64,000 nucleotides of DNA from Parachlorella kessleri. Its lineage: Eukaryota > Chlorophyta > Trebouxiophyceae > Chlorellales > Chlorellaceae. The notes beneath the pieces are model-generated. The model made no database searches. It had not been told where the DNA came from and worked only from the letters and a program-made list of their open reading frames with translations. This document shows, piece by piece, positions 37,501-49,000 of this stretch (within the stretch, counting starts at the first letter, position 1; the number at the start of each line of letters is the position of its first letter). A program made the position numbers and the translations under genes. The stretch is from NCBI GenBank assembly GCA_001598975.1, contig BBXU01002084.1, positions 1 through 64,000 on the forward strand. Reading direction: 5' to 3'.

Positions 37501-39648
37501 GGCTGGTGGCAGCGCAGCGGTGCACCTCTCAGGAGGGTAGGGCACACGCCGTGGCAGGACGGCTCTTTGGAAGGGGCTACAGTGTAGCTAGTCGACCAGG
37601 GAATCAGTTGCAGGGCCATTCAAGCAGCGCCCGGCTGGGCCGCCCTGTCAAGCGTCACCCTACCTGTATACAGCACAGTGCAGTGGCACCGCCCCTGAAT
37701 GCACGTCCCATGCGGCTGGCAGCTCGTGCTGTTGCAGGGCTCCACGGCCTTCAGCAGCGCCTCTGCAGCACCAGTGCGGTGTTGTGTCTCAGCATGGCCC
37801 AGCGCAGCAGCAGCAGCCATGGCCGCTGCGGGTCCTAACCCGAGAGGTACTTCTCGCTTGTCAGTGGCGATCTATACAGCTGGTGGGCTTGGTGCAGCCC
37901 GGTACAATACGATTATTACCAATGCGGACATGCAGCAGGCCATGCCTGCTTGCAGCCATGATGCAGGCAGGCAAGTGTTAACATGTGTGATTGTACGTGA
38001 AGGCGGCTGAAAGCATACCTGCGCCTGCCTGTACAGATGAGTCTGCCGACCCCTCATCCTCCTACACAGTCAGGACGACACACTTCCACAGCCCGGCCTG
38101 CTTCTGCTAGTCTTGCCTCTCGCAACGTTTTTATTTGCTGAGCGTAGCAGTAGGAACAACAGTGCCAGCCTGGCACCCAGCACGGCATCTACCGCCAACT
38201 GGCCGCATCCAACCTCGCACTGGCAAAAGGCAGCTGTGAGTCTCCATGCACAACACCCACCACAATGGCTACCAGTCTGTCTGTGATGACCCTTACTGAA
38301 AGGTATGGGCGTAAGCTGCCATGAGAGCCAGCCAACTCACCCCCTCCACCGCATCAGCATCTGTAGGGATGCCTTTCAGCTTGGCCACTGCGATCCAAAA
38401 GCCAGGCCTCAGTTCGCTTTCTGACGTACACATGCAGGCTCTCATACAGTGGCCCGCTGCCCAGAAGCCATTGCAGTAGTACCATGCGGCTGAGCGGTGT
38501 TGAGGTCAGCCTCCATTAGAAACGGAGAATAGACTCAAGCATAAGAAAAACATAAAGACACACACCCTGGCTGGCTCAGGCTCACCTTCCGTGGCCTCCT
38601 GTATGAGGTCATCAATGTCTTGCTTGAGCGAGGGGGTATATCTGGACCTCCTCTTGCTACGCTTCCGCTTGGGCACCGCCAGGCCCCCACCGGGCAACAA
38701 CTGCCGTTCTTGCTGCTGCTGCTGTGGCTCCTGCTCCTCCAGGACCGCTGGCTGCTCCTGCTGCCGTCGTAGGTGCCGCTCCGTCGCCGCGCCTGCCACG
38801 CCTCCCTGCACGCCCCCCGCACTGCCGGTGTGGCGGGAGTCAAAAAGCTGCTGGATGCTGGCTACCTGGGCCTCTAGAGCCTCGGTGTCAGCTTCCAATG
38901 CTGCTTTGCTGTTGCTCCCGCGCCCACTACTGCTATCAAGGCCCTGCTGTCCGCTGCTGCCGCGGCCCAGTATGCCCACCCCGTTCATGACGTGCTGGCA
39001 CAGCGAGCCTGTACAGAGGCTGTGGCTGTCCGCAGTGCTCCCGGCAACTCCTGCTGCTGCCCCCGCGGCACCGGCGGCGCCTGCAGCTGTACCCTTGGCC
39101 AACGCTGCTGGCTGCTCTCCTGGCAGAGTAGCCTGCAGGTACAGTCAGAGCGCACGCCAAACGTTGGCTGATGTATCTACTAAGGCTTGGCTGGGCCCGC
39201 CACTGCCGGTACGCTCTTACCCCCGACCTGGTACCCCTTGCAATGAGGTGCCAGGCACAGGTGTCTGTATGTGGCTGCATGCCGTCAGTCCCTCACCCTG
39301 GCGAACTTGCGAGGCACATCAAGGTCGGGCAGGTGGGTCTCCGCGGCGGGGAGGAAGTTGGTGAGGTTCTGCGCACAGCACTCGCACAATGCGTCGGGGG
39401 TCGGTACTGGAAGTCACGCGTTGCATCCCAGGGTCAGATCGGCGTGCCGTCCCCTTCCTAAGACTTACATGAGCGGCTAGGAAGGCGCTGCCTATTAGCA
39501 GTACCACCAGGAGTGGTCCACTCCAGGTGCCAGAGCTCAGCCGCGCCCCAGGCTTTCTCGGCTGGGGCTTCTTGTACTTGTCAAAGTCATCACAGCTTTC
39601 AAGGATGCTGGCGGAGCCAGCGCTCCTAGAGCGCTGTAGTCTGTTCAT
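34527..39648 (-). CDS. GT29 sialyltransferase-like type II membrane protein with EGF-like domain (9 exons)
   Basis: In transcript order the exons are 39648..39469, 39368..39297, 39132..38586, 37762..37664, 37429..37305, 36912..36778, 36243..36001, 35646..35463 and 35146..34527, giving 734 residues. A short basic cytosolic tail is followed by one membrane span (GPLLVVLLIGSAFLAAH), as in Golgi glycosyltransferases. The stem is long, with Ala/Gly and Gln-rich low complexity. An EGF-like domain lies near residues 276-305 (CNSTSCQPHGTCIQGRCHC...YTGKRC). The GT29 L motif begins CAVVGSSGSLLL and includes DGHEAVFRFNAAPT and GSRTTHRV. The S-motif region is SQGLFGVVLALQTCRRVTLY. The usual HYYD reads RYWD, and the VS histidine is not evident, so sialyl transfer is doubtful; green-plant GT29 proteins use other sugars. 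The last ~165 residues are Gln/Gly-rich. An in-frame upstream ATG near 39777 is an alternative start. Confidence 0.85.
36463..36499. repeat. 16-bp tandem repeat in intron
   Basis: The unit cagaggcacggaggca repeats a little over two times in an intron of the sialyltransferase-like gene. It is a small minisatellite with no coding role. Confidence 0.8.
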
Positions 39649-39996
39649 GACGTTGTTGAATAACGCATGCTTGCAAGCATATTCAAGCACATTAAATGCA
39701 CACAAGGTGCAATTGGAGATGGCAGTTAAGTTTGATACCTTGTTGCTTGCCGAGAATGTGCAACCATGGCTAGCCAATGATTCAAGAGGAGGGGCGGGAA
39801 CGAGCGTGGTGACTAAAGGAGGTCTCCCCCAAAGTCAGGAGAGATTACTAGGCCAGTTTGTCAAACATCCTGGCTAGTGGTAAGCTTGGTAAAGCCCGCA
39901 ACGAACCTCAAGCCACCGATCGCATCCACACATTTACGAACCCCTTGTGGCTACGCTATATCCATGCACTAGGCGCAGGTTGGCATGAACCAATAG

Positions 39997-42900
39997 GAGG
40001 GGACTACTCTTGTAGTCCTCTGTGGAACTGGCAAAACGGCGTCCCCTGCCGCGCCTGCCGGCAATTGCGCTCCAGGCGGCACCCGCCCGATAGCTCCCAG
40101 CAGCAGGTTTGCCCCAGCCGCCGCAGCAGCAGCTGCACCAGCAGCCAGCAGCACGGAGAGTGCTCAACAGCAGCAGCACCCCCCAGCTGTGGGGGGATGG
40201 CGCATAGTTGACTGGGTGCTGGGCGGCGGCGGGCGGGGGCGGGGCAGCAGCGACACCCCCGCCGCTGCCGGTCTCCAGCAGCTGCCCGAGGCCACGCCGC
40301 CGCAGCCTCCGCCGCAGCAGTCGGCTCTGGACTTTGAGCAGGGCTTTGCTGGGGAGGAAGCGGCCGAAGATTTGTATGATGAGGAGTATGAGGAGGAAGA
40401 GGAGGAGGAGTTTGTGGATCCGATGCGGCCGGTTAAACTGTTGCTGTCAGGAGGTGAATGCACCATGGGTGGCGCTGACTGTGAGGCTTATGGTGCCTCT
40501 TTGGTATCTGTTGCTGGGTGTTGTGCCAGGGTGTTCGGTTGTGTGGAACTGTGTCAGCAGGGTACCGACTCTGCATTCCCAACAGTTGGACAATACAGAG
40601 CAGTATATGGCAACGTGGGTGGGATGGTGGCCTGTGTCCACAATTTGGCGGCACGGCGGGCGAAGAGAATTACCCGCAGCTTTCAGGTTTTAATCTGTTG
40701 GGCACGGTTGCTGTGTAAATCCTGGTGGCAGGTGTTATATTACTTTCCCCAAGGGTCTTGCAGGCCGGGGCACCCCTTTGTACCACATAAATGAATGGTT
40801 TTGTTGTTGGATGCTTGCTGCCAGGCGTTGCGGGGGCTGTGAGCCGCACAGCCACGGCTCCCATAGACCGGCTCAAAATGCTTCTCCAAGTCCAGGACAG
40901 CAAGACGCCCATGACCATGACGGCCGGCATTCGCAAGATGGCGGCCGAGGGTGGGTGCTTCCTAGTGCTGCAGAGCAGCCAGCCTTGCATGAGGGCTTGG
41001 GGCGGAAACAGAGGTGTTGGCGGAAAGCAGGGACTGGGCTGCGGCAGAAGCTGAGCTGTAGAGCAGGGACAGGACTCTGCCGGGTGTTGGTCTGCCTGCC
41101 TGGGCCTGTGGCATCCTTGCCCTTGTCCGATGACCCAAGGACCTCCAAGCTACTTGTGTTTAGTGCCTGGGGACGCGGTTGGTCTGGGTGAGCCGGGTTC
41201 CTGCAGCAGGGTGCATGGCGATACATGGTGCTTGACACTAAGAGAAGGCCACTCAGGCATGGAGACCTTGGCCAAGCCTGTTGGGTAGAGGTCCAAAGGG
41301 TGTCTGGCGGCGAGGCCTCGGAGAACGGCATGGCCTCATTACAGTTGCCTTGCATCTCATCTGAATATCTGGCGACACTCTGCCATGCGTGCCTGGCACA
41401 GGCAGCTTGCGGGCTTTCTTCAAGGGGAATGGCACCAACGTGGTCAAGATAGCGCCCGAGACGGCCATGCGGCTGACGTTCAACGACGTCATCAAGCACA
41501 TGGTTGTCGCTGATCCTGATGAGATCACGCCTTGGCAGCGGATGCTCAGCGGGGGGCTGGCGGGAGCCGTGGCCCAGGTATGCTCACTTGGTAGCTGCAT
41601 GTGGGAGCATAGCTGTGGCGCAGGTGCCTGACAGCCTAGGGGTTCCTGTCGTCCCCTGTCTGACCCCTGCACGTCCAAGCGAGGGGCGTGAGCATCTCTC
41701 TTGGCAGAGCCGTGGCCTTTTGGCTGCACCCCTCTCAGGTTCACACGTAATACTCGCGGCTCTCCCTGGGGCTGCATGCAGAGCATCATCTACCCCCTGG
41801 AGCTGGTGCGAACGCGGCTGGCGGTGTGCCCGTCGGGCACCTACCGCGGCATTGCAGACGTCTTTAGGAAAGTCCTGCGGGTTGAGGGCTGGCGGGCTTT
41901 CTACCGGGGCCTGACGCCGTCCATGGTAAGCGCGCAAAGCATGCCGCATACGTGTCAGCATGCTGGGTTTGAGTAGTGTTTGAGGGTTGCAGGCTGTGCG
42001 ATGTGGCTAAGGCGGCTTTGCACCAACGCTGCTGCGGCATGGCGTGCGCCAGGCGCTCCTTTGCCGCAGAGGGCACATGTGCAGCCTGCGGACTAGAGTA
42101 GCTTGTCGGGTTGAAGCATGACACGTGAAAAGACTTCACATCAACCACTCGTTCACAATCGAGTTCCCCTTCACCCTTGCCTGCTCTGCAGCTGGGCATC
42201 ATACCCTATGCCGGAGTGGATATAGCGGTCTTTGAGATGCTGAAAGAGCGGCTGCTGGATGAGTACGAGGGGTTCCCGCCTGCCCACATGATTCTGGGGG
42301 CGGGCATGGTCTCCTCGTCCATAGCGCAGTTTGCCTCGTACCCGCTGGCGCTGACACGCACGCGGTTACAGGTGGGGGCTCCCGGGTTGGCTTGTGACTG
42401 GAGGAGGTATCGTATTCCAAGCTTCGTTGGGATCCACTTGCATACGGCTGGGGTGCAATGGTTGATTGACGGGAAGTCATTGAAGTTCTGCCAAGCGGAT
42501 GCCGTTCGGGATCTGCCTTGGCACGTGTGATGGCCCCTTCCGCCTCGCTGTGCGCTTGCGCATGGAAGGTGACTAATGCTCTACAGCTGGCTTGCCCGGC
42601 TGGACTCGTGCAGGCCCAGGGTGTGGGCGGCAGGCCGCTCAAGTATGTCGGCATGGTGGACGTGCTACAAAAGACATACAGATTAGAGGGCTTCCGGGGC
42701 CTCTACAAGGTGGGCAGGTGGCTGGGCATGGTACAGCATGTGGTGGGTGTGGGGGTCAGCGGGGTGGGGTCACGCACACAGCCGAGGTGGGAGCATGCGG
42801 AAAGGTGGGTGGGTGGGTGGGTGGGTGGCGTCACATAGGTCATAGGCTGGCCCTATTGCTAGTCCACGAGGGGCCAGGACAGTCAGGATGCTGCTGACTT

Positions 42901-43229
42901 TCCTCATCTTTCCTGTCATTGGCATGGCAAAGTTTCACAGTCATGGGTCGGGTGGGTGCCACGGGTGGGTGTGCTCGTGCGAGTGCGCCTTGCTTGCGCC
43001 ACATGGGAATATCTTACGCTAGCTTGGCTGCGGTCCACGAGAGAGCGGGTGGCTCATAGGCGCACGCTCAGCACACGCTGTGCTGCCTGACGGTGGCCCA
43101 TTGCTTCCTGGCCGACTTGGTGTGCAGGGCTCGCTGCCCAACCTCTGTAAGCTGGCGCCCGCGGCAGGCATCAGCTGGTTTGTCTTTGAGGAGACAAAAC
43201 ACATGCTGGGGGTTGATGCCCGGTCATAG
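39997..43229 (+). CDS. Mitochondrial carrier, ATP-Mg/Pi (SCaMC) type, 5' end unresolved (7 exons)
   Basis: Exons are ..40453, 40825..40950, 41402..41577, 41782..41925, 42192..42371, 42614..42709 and 43128..43229. The first exon is open from 39997, directly after an in-frame TAG, but contains no in-frame ATG, so a further upstream exon is likely. A possible acceptor is at 40015. The three carrier repeats show the signatures PIDRLK, PLELVR and PLALTR and the sequences GNGTNVVKIAPETAM, YRGLTPSMLGIIPYAG and NLCKLAPAAGISWFVFE. These match the ATP-Mg/Pi and SCaMC subgroup of SLC25, which exchanges adenine nucleotides and phosphate across the inner mitochondrial membrane. The usual N-terminal EF-hands are absent from the visible exon. 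Instead an Ala/Pro/Gln-rich stretch and an acidic run (DEEYEEEEEEEF) precede the first helix. Only the 5' boundary is uncertain. Confidence 0.85.
42804..42828. repeat. GGGT microsatellite in carrier intron
   Basis: Six consecutive gtgg/gggt units lie in the intron after the exon ending at 42709. The G-runs could form a quadruplex in the transcript. Confidence 0.85.
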
Positions 43230-44571
43230 GCAGGCACGCGGAAGCAACCCAGTGCCCGCCTGGCCGCTCTGTGGGTCAGGCGGGCTCGGAGCAGCCGAGT
43301 CATGGTGTGGCTAGCATAGCAGGCAGCGCCCCTGCACTCTCCGCAGCAATGCTGCACTTCTGACAGGTCTGTGCTCGCATGTGCGAGCGTTAGCTGCGCC
43401 ACGCTATGCCTCGCGTCGCGCTACTGCGCAGCAGTTGTTTCTTTTGGCTTTAGCAGCTGAACGCCTGCTCTTTTGTTTGGGATGCACCTCCCGCAGTGAG
43501 GACCAAATGTTCTTTCGGACATAAGCAATCAGTTGCGCTTTGTAGGTTGTATTTTTTTGGGCACATGCGTCTGCATTGACGTGAGTGGCTAGGTAGGTCA
43601 GGGGCAGCATGTATGCCTCACTTAGCAGCCAGGGTTAGCTTGCAGGTCTCGCCTAGTGCGGTGTGAGTGCGTGTTGGCTCGGTTCTTTGTGCTTCAAATC
43701 CTGAGGACCGGATCTGCGGTCCTGCTGTAGAGCTTTCGGCAGGCATGGCTAATTAAGAACGTAAGTGTGTCAGGCCTTTGCTGCTTATGCTTGGCACGGC
43801 AGCGGCCTGGCATCTGGCAGCTTGGCTGATGAGGGCTCCAAGGAGTGCAACTCCTTAAGCTTTACAGTGCATATACTCACCACGTTCTCACTGTCTCACC
43901 ACGTTCTCACTGCCTCACTGTCTCGTGCTACTTCCACTCTAAACCTTCCTCAGAAGCTCACAGCGCATGGATAGACACCGCAGGCACCCAGGCATAGCCT
44001 GCTACGCACTCAAAACCCGCTCTAAGGTGCACAAGCCACCTGGCTTACAAAATTGCTGGAGTAACTTGGCGCCCTGGCTCGGGCGCACCAATTGTGATAC
44101 TGCCTACCCTTGTCACAGGCAATTCTCAAGGGCTCTGATGCCTGCGTGCTGGTCTATGGCCAAGTGCAACGTACGACTGCCAAGGCCACACAAGGTATTA
44201 CAAACCTGCCTTTGACAACAAATTTACACTTGAAACATTGGGGAAGAACCCCGTGCCCCTAGGCTTCACCAGGACACATGGCCTGTGCACACCAAACTGG
44301 CATTCTCTTGCCAGCATCCAAACCCTTTTCATCCTTCCCTCGACATGGTCCCTGCATCTCCTCAGCACTCCCCCTATGCGGGGTCGTTCCCTCACTTCCT
44401 TCCTGCACCGTGGTATCAGCATCACCCAGTCTTTCAGTGCCCCTTTCTCTCTCTCCATCCTGGTAGTCTTCTCCGAGCCCCTGCATGCGCTCCTAAGTCG
44501 CCTCATCCCAGAACTCGCAGTAAATAACCTCTTGAACTTAAATCTCCATTGCTTAGCGGTTCGCCTGCCTG
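43230..44571. other. Convergent intergenic region with a small tandem repeat
   Basis: This is the 3' flank of the carrier (+) and of the small gene at 44572-45723 (-). A 19-bp unit (ctcaccacgttctcactg plus one base) is duplicated at 43876-43913. Open frames at 44198-44600 have no recognised domain and are not linked to a gene. Confidence 0.55.
43876..43913. repeat. Two tandem 19-bp units
   Basis: ctcaccacgttctcactgt is followed at once by the same 19-mer with one change, then a partial third unit. It is intergenic. Confidence 0.8.
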
Positions 44572-45723
44572 CTAGTCTTCCACGATTGGGCCTTGCATGA
44601 GCTCCCGCCTCGCCTCATCCAAGTCCTCTATTGTGGCCTGCCGCCGCGCTGCATAAGCAAGAGCGAACCATGCTGTGTCAAGCCCCCCCCCGGGATCGTG
44701 CTGGACAGTGATCGTGAGTTTTAGTGCAGTAACTTTGCATCTCATGGGGCAGCCGCATGGGACCATGGGAGGCATTTCAGCTTCTGTGTGGGCAGGCCGG
44801 CACAGTGCGCTACACGTTGTTTAAAGAACACACCAGTCTGCTTAACAGACAATGATGAGAGACGTCAGCTTTTCATGCCTAGGGGCGGCCAGTGCTGCCT
44901 AAAGCTCATGACAAGATGCTAAATGTGGTGTCTTGCTGACGGGCAAGGCAAGGGCACGACAACATACATGTGTGCGTGAGATAAGCGGGCTGTGCAACTC
45001 AAGCTGCTACTCATTGCTCCACGCAGAATGTCTGTCTTCTCTCTGCGCCATGTCGTGCCTTGCTGAAAATTGGGTGTTATTAGGTGTTCGTTACCTGCGC
45101 TCTCATAGGGTGGGAGAGGGTGTGCGTGACCGTGAGGCAGCTGGGAACAAGGGATGCCTGGGTGGTTGAACTTCTGAGTAGGGTCCCCATGAAGGCTGGT
45201 CTGCAGCAAGCAGCTATCAATTGTCGTGATGGGTCCACCAGAAGACACCGCGCAAGCAACACCCCCGACCCTGGCGGTAACAGTGTTAGCCGGACACGAC
45301 GTTTGTGTCTGAACAGGTTGAGACGCCACCTGCGCCTCGCACTGGTGATCAAATTGGGGAGTTCCCAGACAGTGGGACAGCATTCTCACATGCTATAAGG
45401 TTCGAAAAGGGAAGCGACTGACTGGAGGTACACACCACTACCGGGGATGCAGGGACTCCCCCTCTCGGAGACACCGTTCCTACCTGCAGTTCCCGCTCTA
45501 CTGCTGTCGGAACGGGGTACTCAAGGCCTTCTGAGTGCACGATTTGGGCCTTCATGCCGTGGGGTTTTGCGTGGGGCAGCTTGGCGCTGGCTCCAGCTGT
45601 TGGGTCATCTTTGGGGTCCAGCAAGTCACCCCTCAAGAGCTGGTTCGACATGTGATCAGATGAGATTTTGATCGATTTTAAGGTTTCGAGTTCACGTCTC
45701 AGCTTCTTTAAGAAGAGAGACAT
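44572..45723 (-). CDS. Small unrecognised protein (3 exons)
   Basis: In transcript order the exons are 45723..45484, 45200..45095 and 44648..44572, giving 140 residues. The model rests on three facts. The first exon opens with ATG and ends at a GTAGGA donor in phase 0. The second starts after TTGCTGCAG and ends in phase 1. The third starts after TATGCAG exactly in that phase and reaches a stop. The N-terminus is basic and helical (MSLFLKKLRRELETLKSI). The middle is Pro/His-rich (HPGIPCSQLPHGHAHPLPPY). The C-terminus is a charged helix (ATIEDLDEARRELMQ). No signal peptide, membrane span or known domain is seen. I do not recognise the family, and an additional upstream exon is possible. Confidence 0.55.
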
Positions 45724-46018
45724 GAGGAGAGACTATGACACGCGTGTACACGTCACTCTCCAGGGCGCGAAGACCAGAGATCCCCACAAGGGCTGCCAAC
45801 CCGCAGTCAGGAGATCACAGACGTTGCATGTATCTCAGAATCACACAATCTGATGTCAAGGTTGGGTGCTTCCTTGATCAGCAGACGTCTGGCAAGGAAA
45901 AGCATTGGGCGGAGCTTGAAGTAAGCACTACAGCTTGGGCCCTAAAAGGTGCTGCGATCCAACACCGTGACGAACTGGCACACACGTCCCTGAATGCAGG
46001 ACGGGCACTGTTGTGTGC
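45724..46018. promoter_or_regulatory. Divergent promoter region
   Basis: About 295 bp separate the start of the small - strand gene from the ATG chosen for the Nudix-eIF2B-like gene. A tgcag acceptor-like sequence at 45996-46000 leaves open an additional 5' exon for the + strand gene. Confidence 0.4.
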
Positions 46019-49000
46019 ATGTCCAACGGGCACCCAGGCCTCCCCAAGCGCAAGCAGGTTGTGACAGCCCTGGTCCAGAAGCCTGAGGATGGGTCTATAC
46101 TGCTGGTGAAGCGCAGCCAGAAGGTCAGCACTTACCAGGACCAGTGGGGAGGTGTCAGTGGCGGTAAGTCTGCAAGATGTACTTGTCAGTGGTTTCAACA
46201 ATACAGTGTTGTGTGCGCCTTGATAATCTATGTGCCAAGACTGGCATGATGGGGAACCTCCGGCATAAATTTGGCGAAGGCTCACAGGCGATTGCCAGCC
46301 AAAACTGGAAAAATGGTGGGGTGACGGAGGGCTGGGGGAGCAATTGAGGACTGTCAGGCCACTCGTTGGCAGAGTTTTCAGGGTCACAAGTAAGCAAGAG
46401 CTCCACGAAGCAAGCAGATGTGCGTGGGCACTGATCTTATCGGCACAGTGCTGATCCCATCACCTGGCAACGGTCAGACAGCCTGTGGGCATGTAAAGCA
46501 CCAAAAGAGGGGATTTGAGGCCTACCGATCGCTAATGCGCAGCTTCCGCCTGGCCATTGCCGTGCTTGTACCTGTTCCAGCCAGCAGCAGTCGGGCAACT
46601 GCTCCCTGTGCTGCCCCTTCAACTGTCCCTGTGCTGGGAGGGAATCGGCAACAACAATGCTAGGGTGCTGCAAGCATGTGGGTGTCTGGAGTGAAGTGCA
46701 GGCATCGAGGGCCATGAGTCGCCCATCCACCGCTGCTTGCAAGAGGTCAGTGGCTCGGTGCGATGGTTGAGCTCGGCGCATATGGCCAGGGCCTCGTGCC
46801 GGGTCCCATGAGGTTCTGTGGATCCCCAGGAGACCTTCCACACCCACTTAGACAGCCCAGCCGACTGATGCTACCCTGAAGCGGTCGCCGGACTGCTGCA
46901 CAAGTTACCAGCTCCGAAGGACACTGTGTGCCATAGCCGCCCCCTGCTGGCCTTTCACCTACAGCTAAGCAAGCACCCTCACCAGGCTTGCTGATGGCGT
47001 GCTGCAAAGGACTGCTAGGGCCCGTCTTTGCTGCTGCTTGCAGATAGCGGAGGAGGTTGGGTTTGGGGCTGAAGATGTGGCATTTGTTCGCAGCGGCCGG
47101 CCCTTGTATGTGGATGATGGGCGCCGCCGGTTTGCGGTGCACCCTTTTCTGTTTCACCTAACAAAACCCCAGGGCCAGGTACGCTGCAAAAAGCTGGGGT
47201 TGCTGCGTGGGTGGTTGATTCGCTGGGTGCTGCTGTTGTAGTGAGGGTGGCAGCCTCCCTAGCTACGGGTAGGAGACCTGCATGATGCCACGCATCACTC
47301 CTTGTCTGGGGTCGTCTCGATCGTAGGGTGCAGGCACCCTCCGGGTAATTCTAGGGGGCGCTCATGGCTGTGCAGCACGCACCAGAGCAGGTTGCGGATC
47401 CTGACCATGGTTCATGACTGCTGGCTTTATGTATGACAAAGTCCAGCGCCTAACAGGAGCCCTGGAACGGAGACCCCAGGAAGGGATGTAAAGCAGTGGT
47501 TTGGAAGGATCTTCCTGAGTGACTGCAACGGGTTTCTCTGCTGATGTAACTGCTCTCTACAACTGCCTGTTGGCCCAGCTCCTGCTCTGCTCGATCTCCC
47601 TACCTACGCCCTCCCTTCGCAGGTGCAGCTTAACTGGGAGAACGTGGACTCTGCCTGGGTGGATCCCCGCAGCATCCGATCCAAGAACACGGTGCCTCTG
47701 CTGCCTGAGACGTGAGCCTGGGTCGCCGGATATGACACAACAATTTGCAAGAAGCTGTACTGCTTTGGGCAGGCTTGCAAACTTCACCATGCCCGGTGCC
47801 TGCCTCAGCATGGGTGCAAGTAAAACAGCGGCGGTCCTTTTCTGGAGCGCAGCAAGCAAGCAGCATGCAAGTGCGACGAATGCCCCCACCACCATGCTCT
47901 GCCATCACTGCCCTCGTGCACAAGATGGATGCCATGGTCCAATTCAGGCCTGCGGTGTGTTGTGTGTGCCGCCGCAGCTACGAGAGGGTGGCGGTGCCGC
48001 CAGAGCTGCTGCCTGCGCTGGACAACATCGTCGCTGACCGAAGCCATGGCGCTGCCCAGCTGGCGGTGTGGGTGCTGGACGCCCTGAAGGGTGGGTGGGT
48101 GGGGCTCAGTCGCCACCACCACCTGTCTGTGGCATGATAAGGTGGAACAAGGGCCCGCAAGATGAGGCCGCTGTCTGCAACACCTCAGACATCTGTTGCG
48201 GTCTGCGTGACAGCGCAGGGCTGTGTTTTTATGTCCTCTTGCTGCCGTACTGGTCAGGGACCATTTGTTTCGGCGCCCGTCGGTACCTCCACTACTGTGC
48301 ATTGCAAGCATGTGTTGGGCCGTGGTAACTGCTCAGCTTTGCAGCCTCCCTGGCATGCCGCAGATGCGGCACAGCAGCTGAACCGCCAGGGCAGCCCAGA
48401 GGCGGGCGGCACCCCAGCCCTGGAGGCCCTCAGAAACTACGGCTACCACCTGGCCACAGCGCGGCCCAGCATGGCGCCCCTCGCCAACGTGGCGGCCGCG
48501 GTACTGAGCGAGGTACACAGGGAGCTGGCCAGCCGCGCGGAGGCTTTTGAGGTCACCCAGGGCCAGGTCTGCACAGCGGCAGTCAAGGTGAGGAGGGCCA
48601 TGGACCGTCTGTTCTACTCCCTGGTTGCCTGCACGAGGCAGGGGCGGCTCCTCTCCTTTGCCGCCAGGCAAAAGTGTGCTTGTCCTGGGAGCCTCAAAGC
48701 AGTGTGAAGGTTGCTTGGTTGCAATTGCCACCGGCCCACTCAACCATGGTGGGCTTGTTTAAGTAGCATTGGGAAGGTGAGAGAGCATGTGTCAGCACGG
48801 TGTGTGTGTGTGTGCGGGGGGGGTCCCCTGCTGGGATCTTATGGTGCAAGCCCTCCCCAACGGTGCGGATCGAGAGGTTGAGCCACTGGGCTGCTGGGTC
48901 AGGCTTGGTCCGCCAGACGCTGTAGTGTCAATTCCAGGACAACTGACAGGTATGTTCTTCCTGCTGCCCATTGAAGCGCTTGGTAACCACTCTACACAGA

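Noticed and set aside
44198..44600. Open frames on both strands
   Set aside because: Neither shows a recognisable motif; only the end of the small gene at 44572-44648 is supported.
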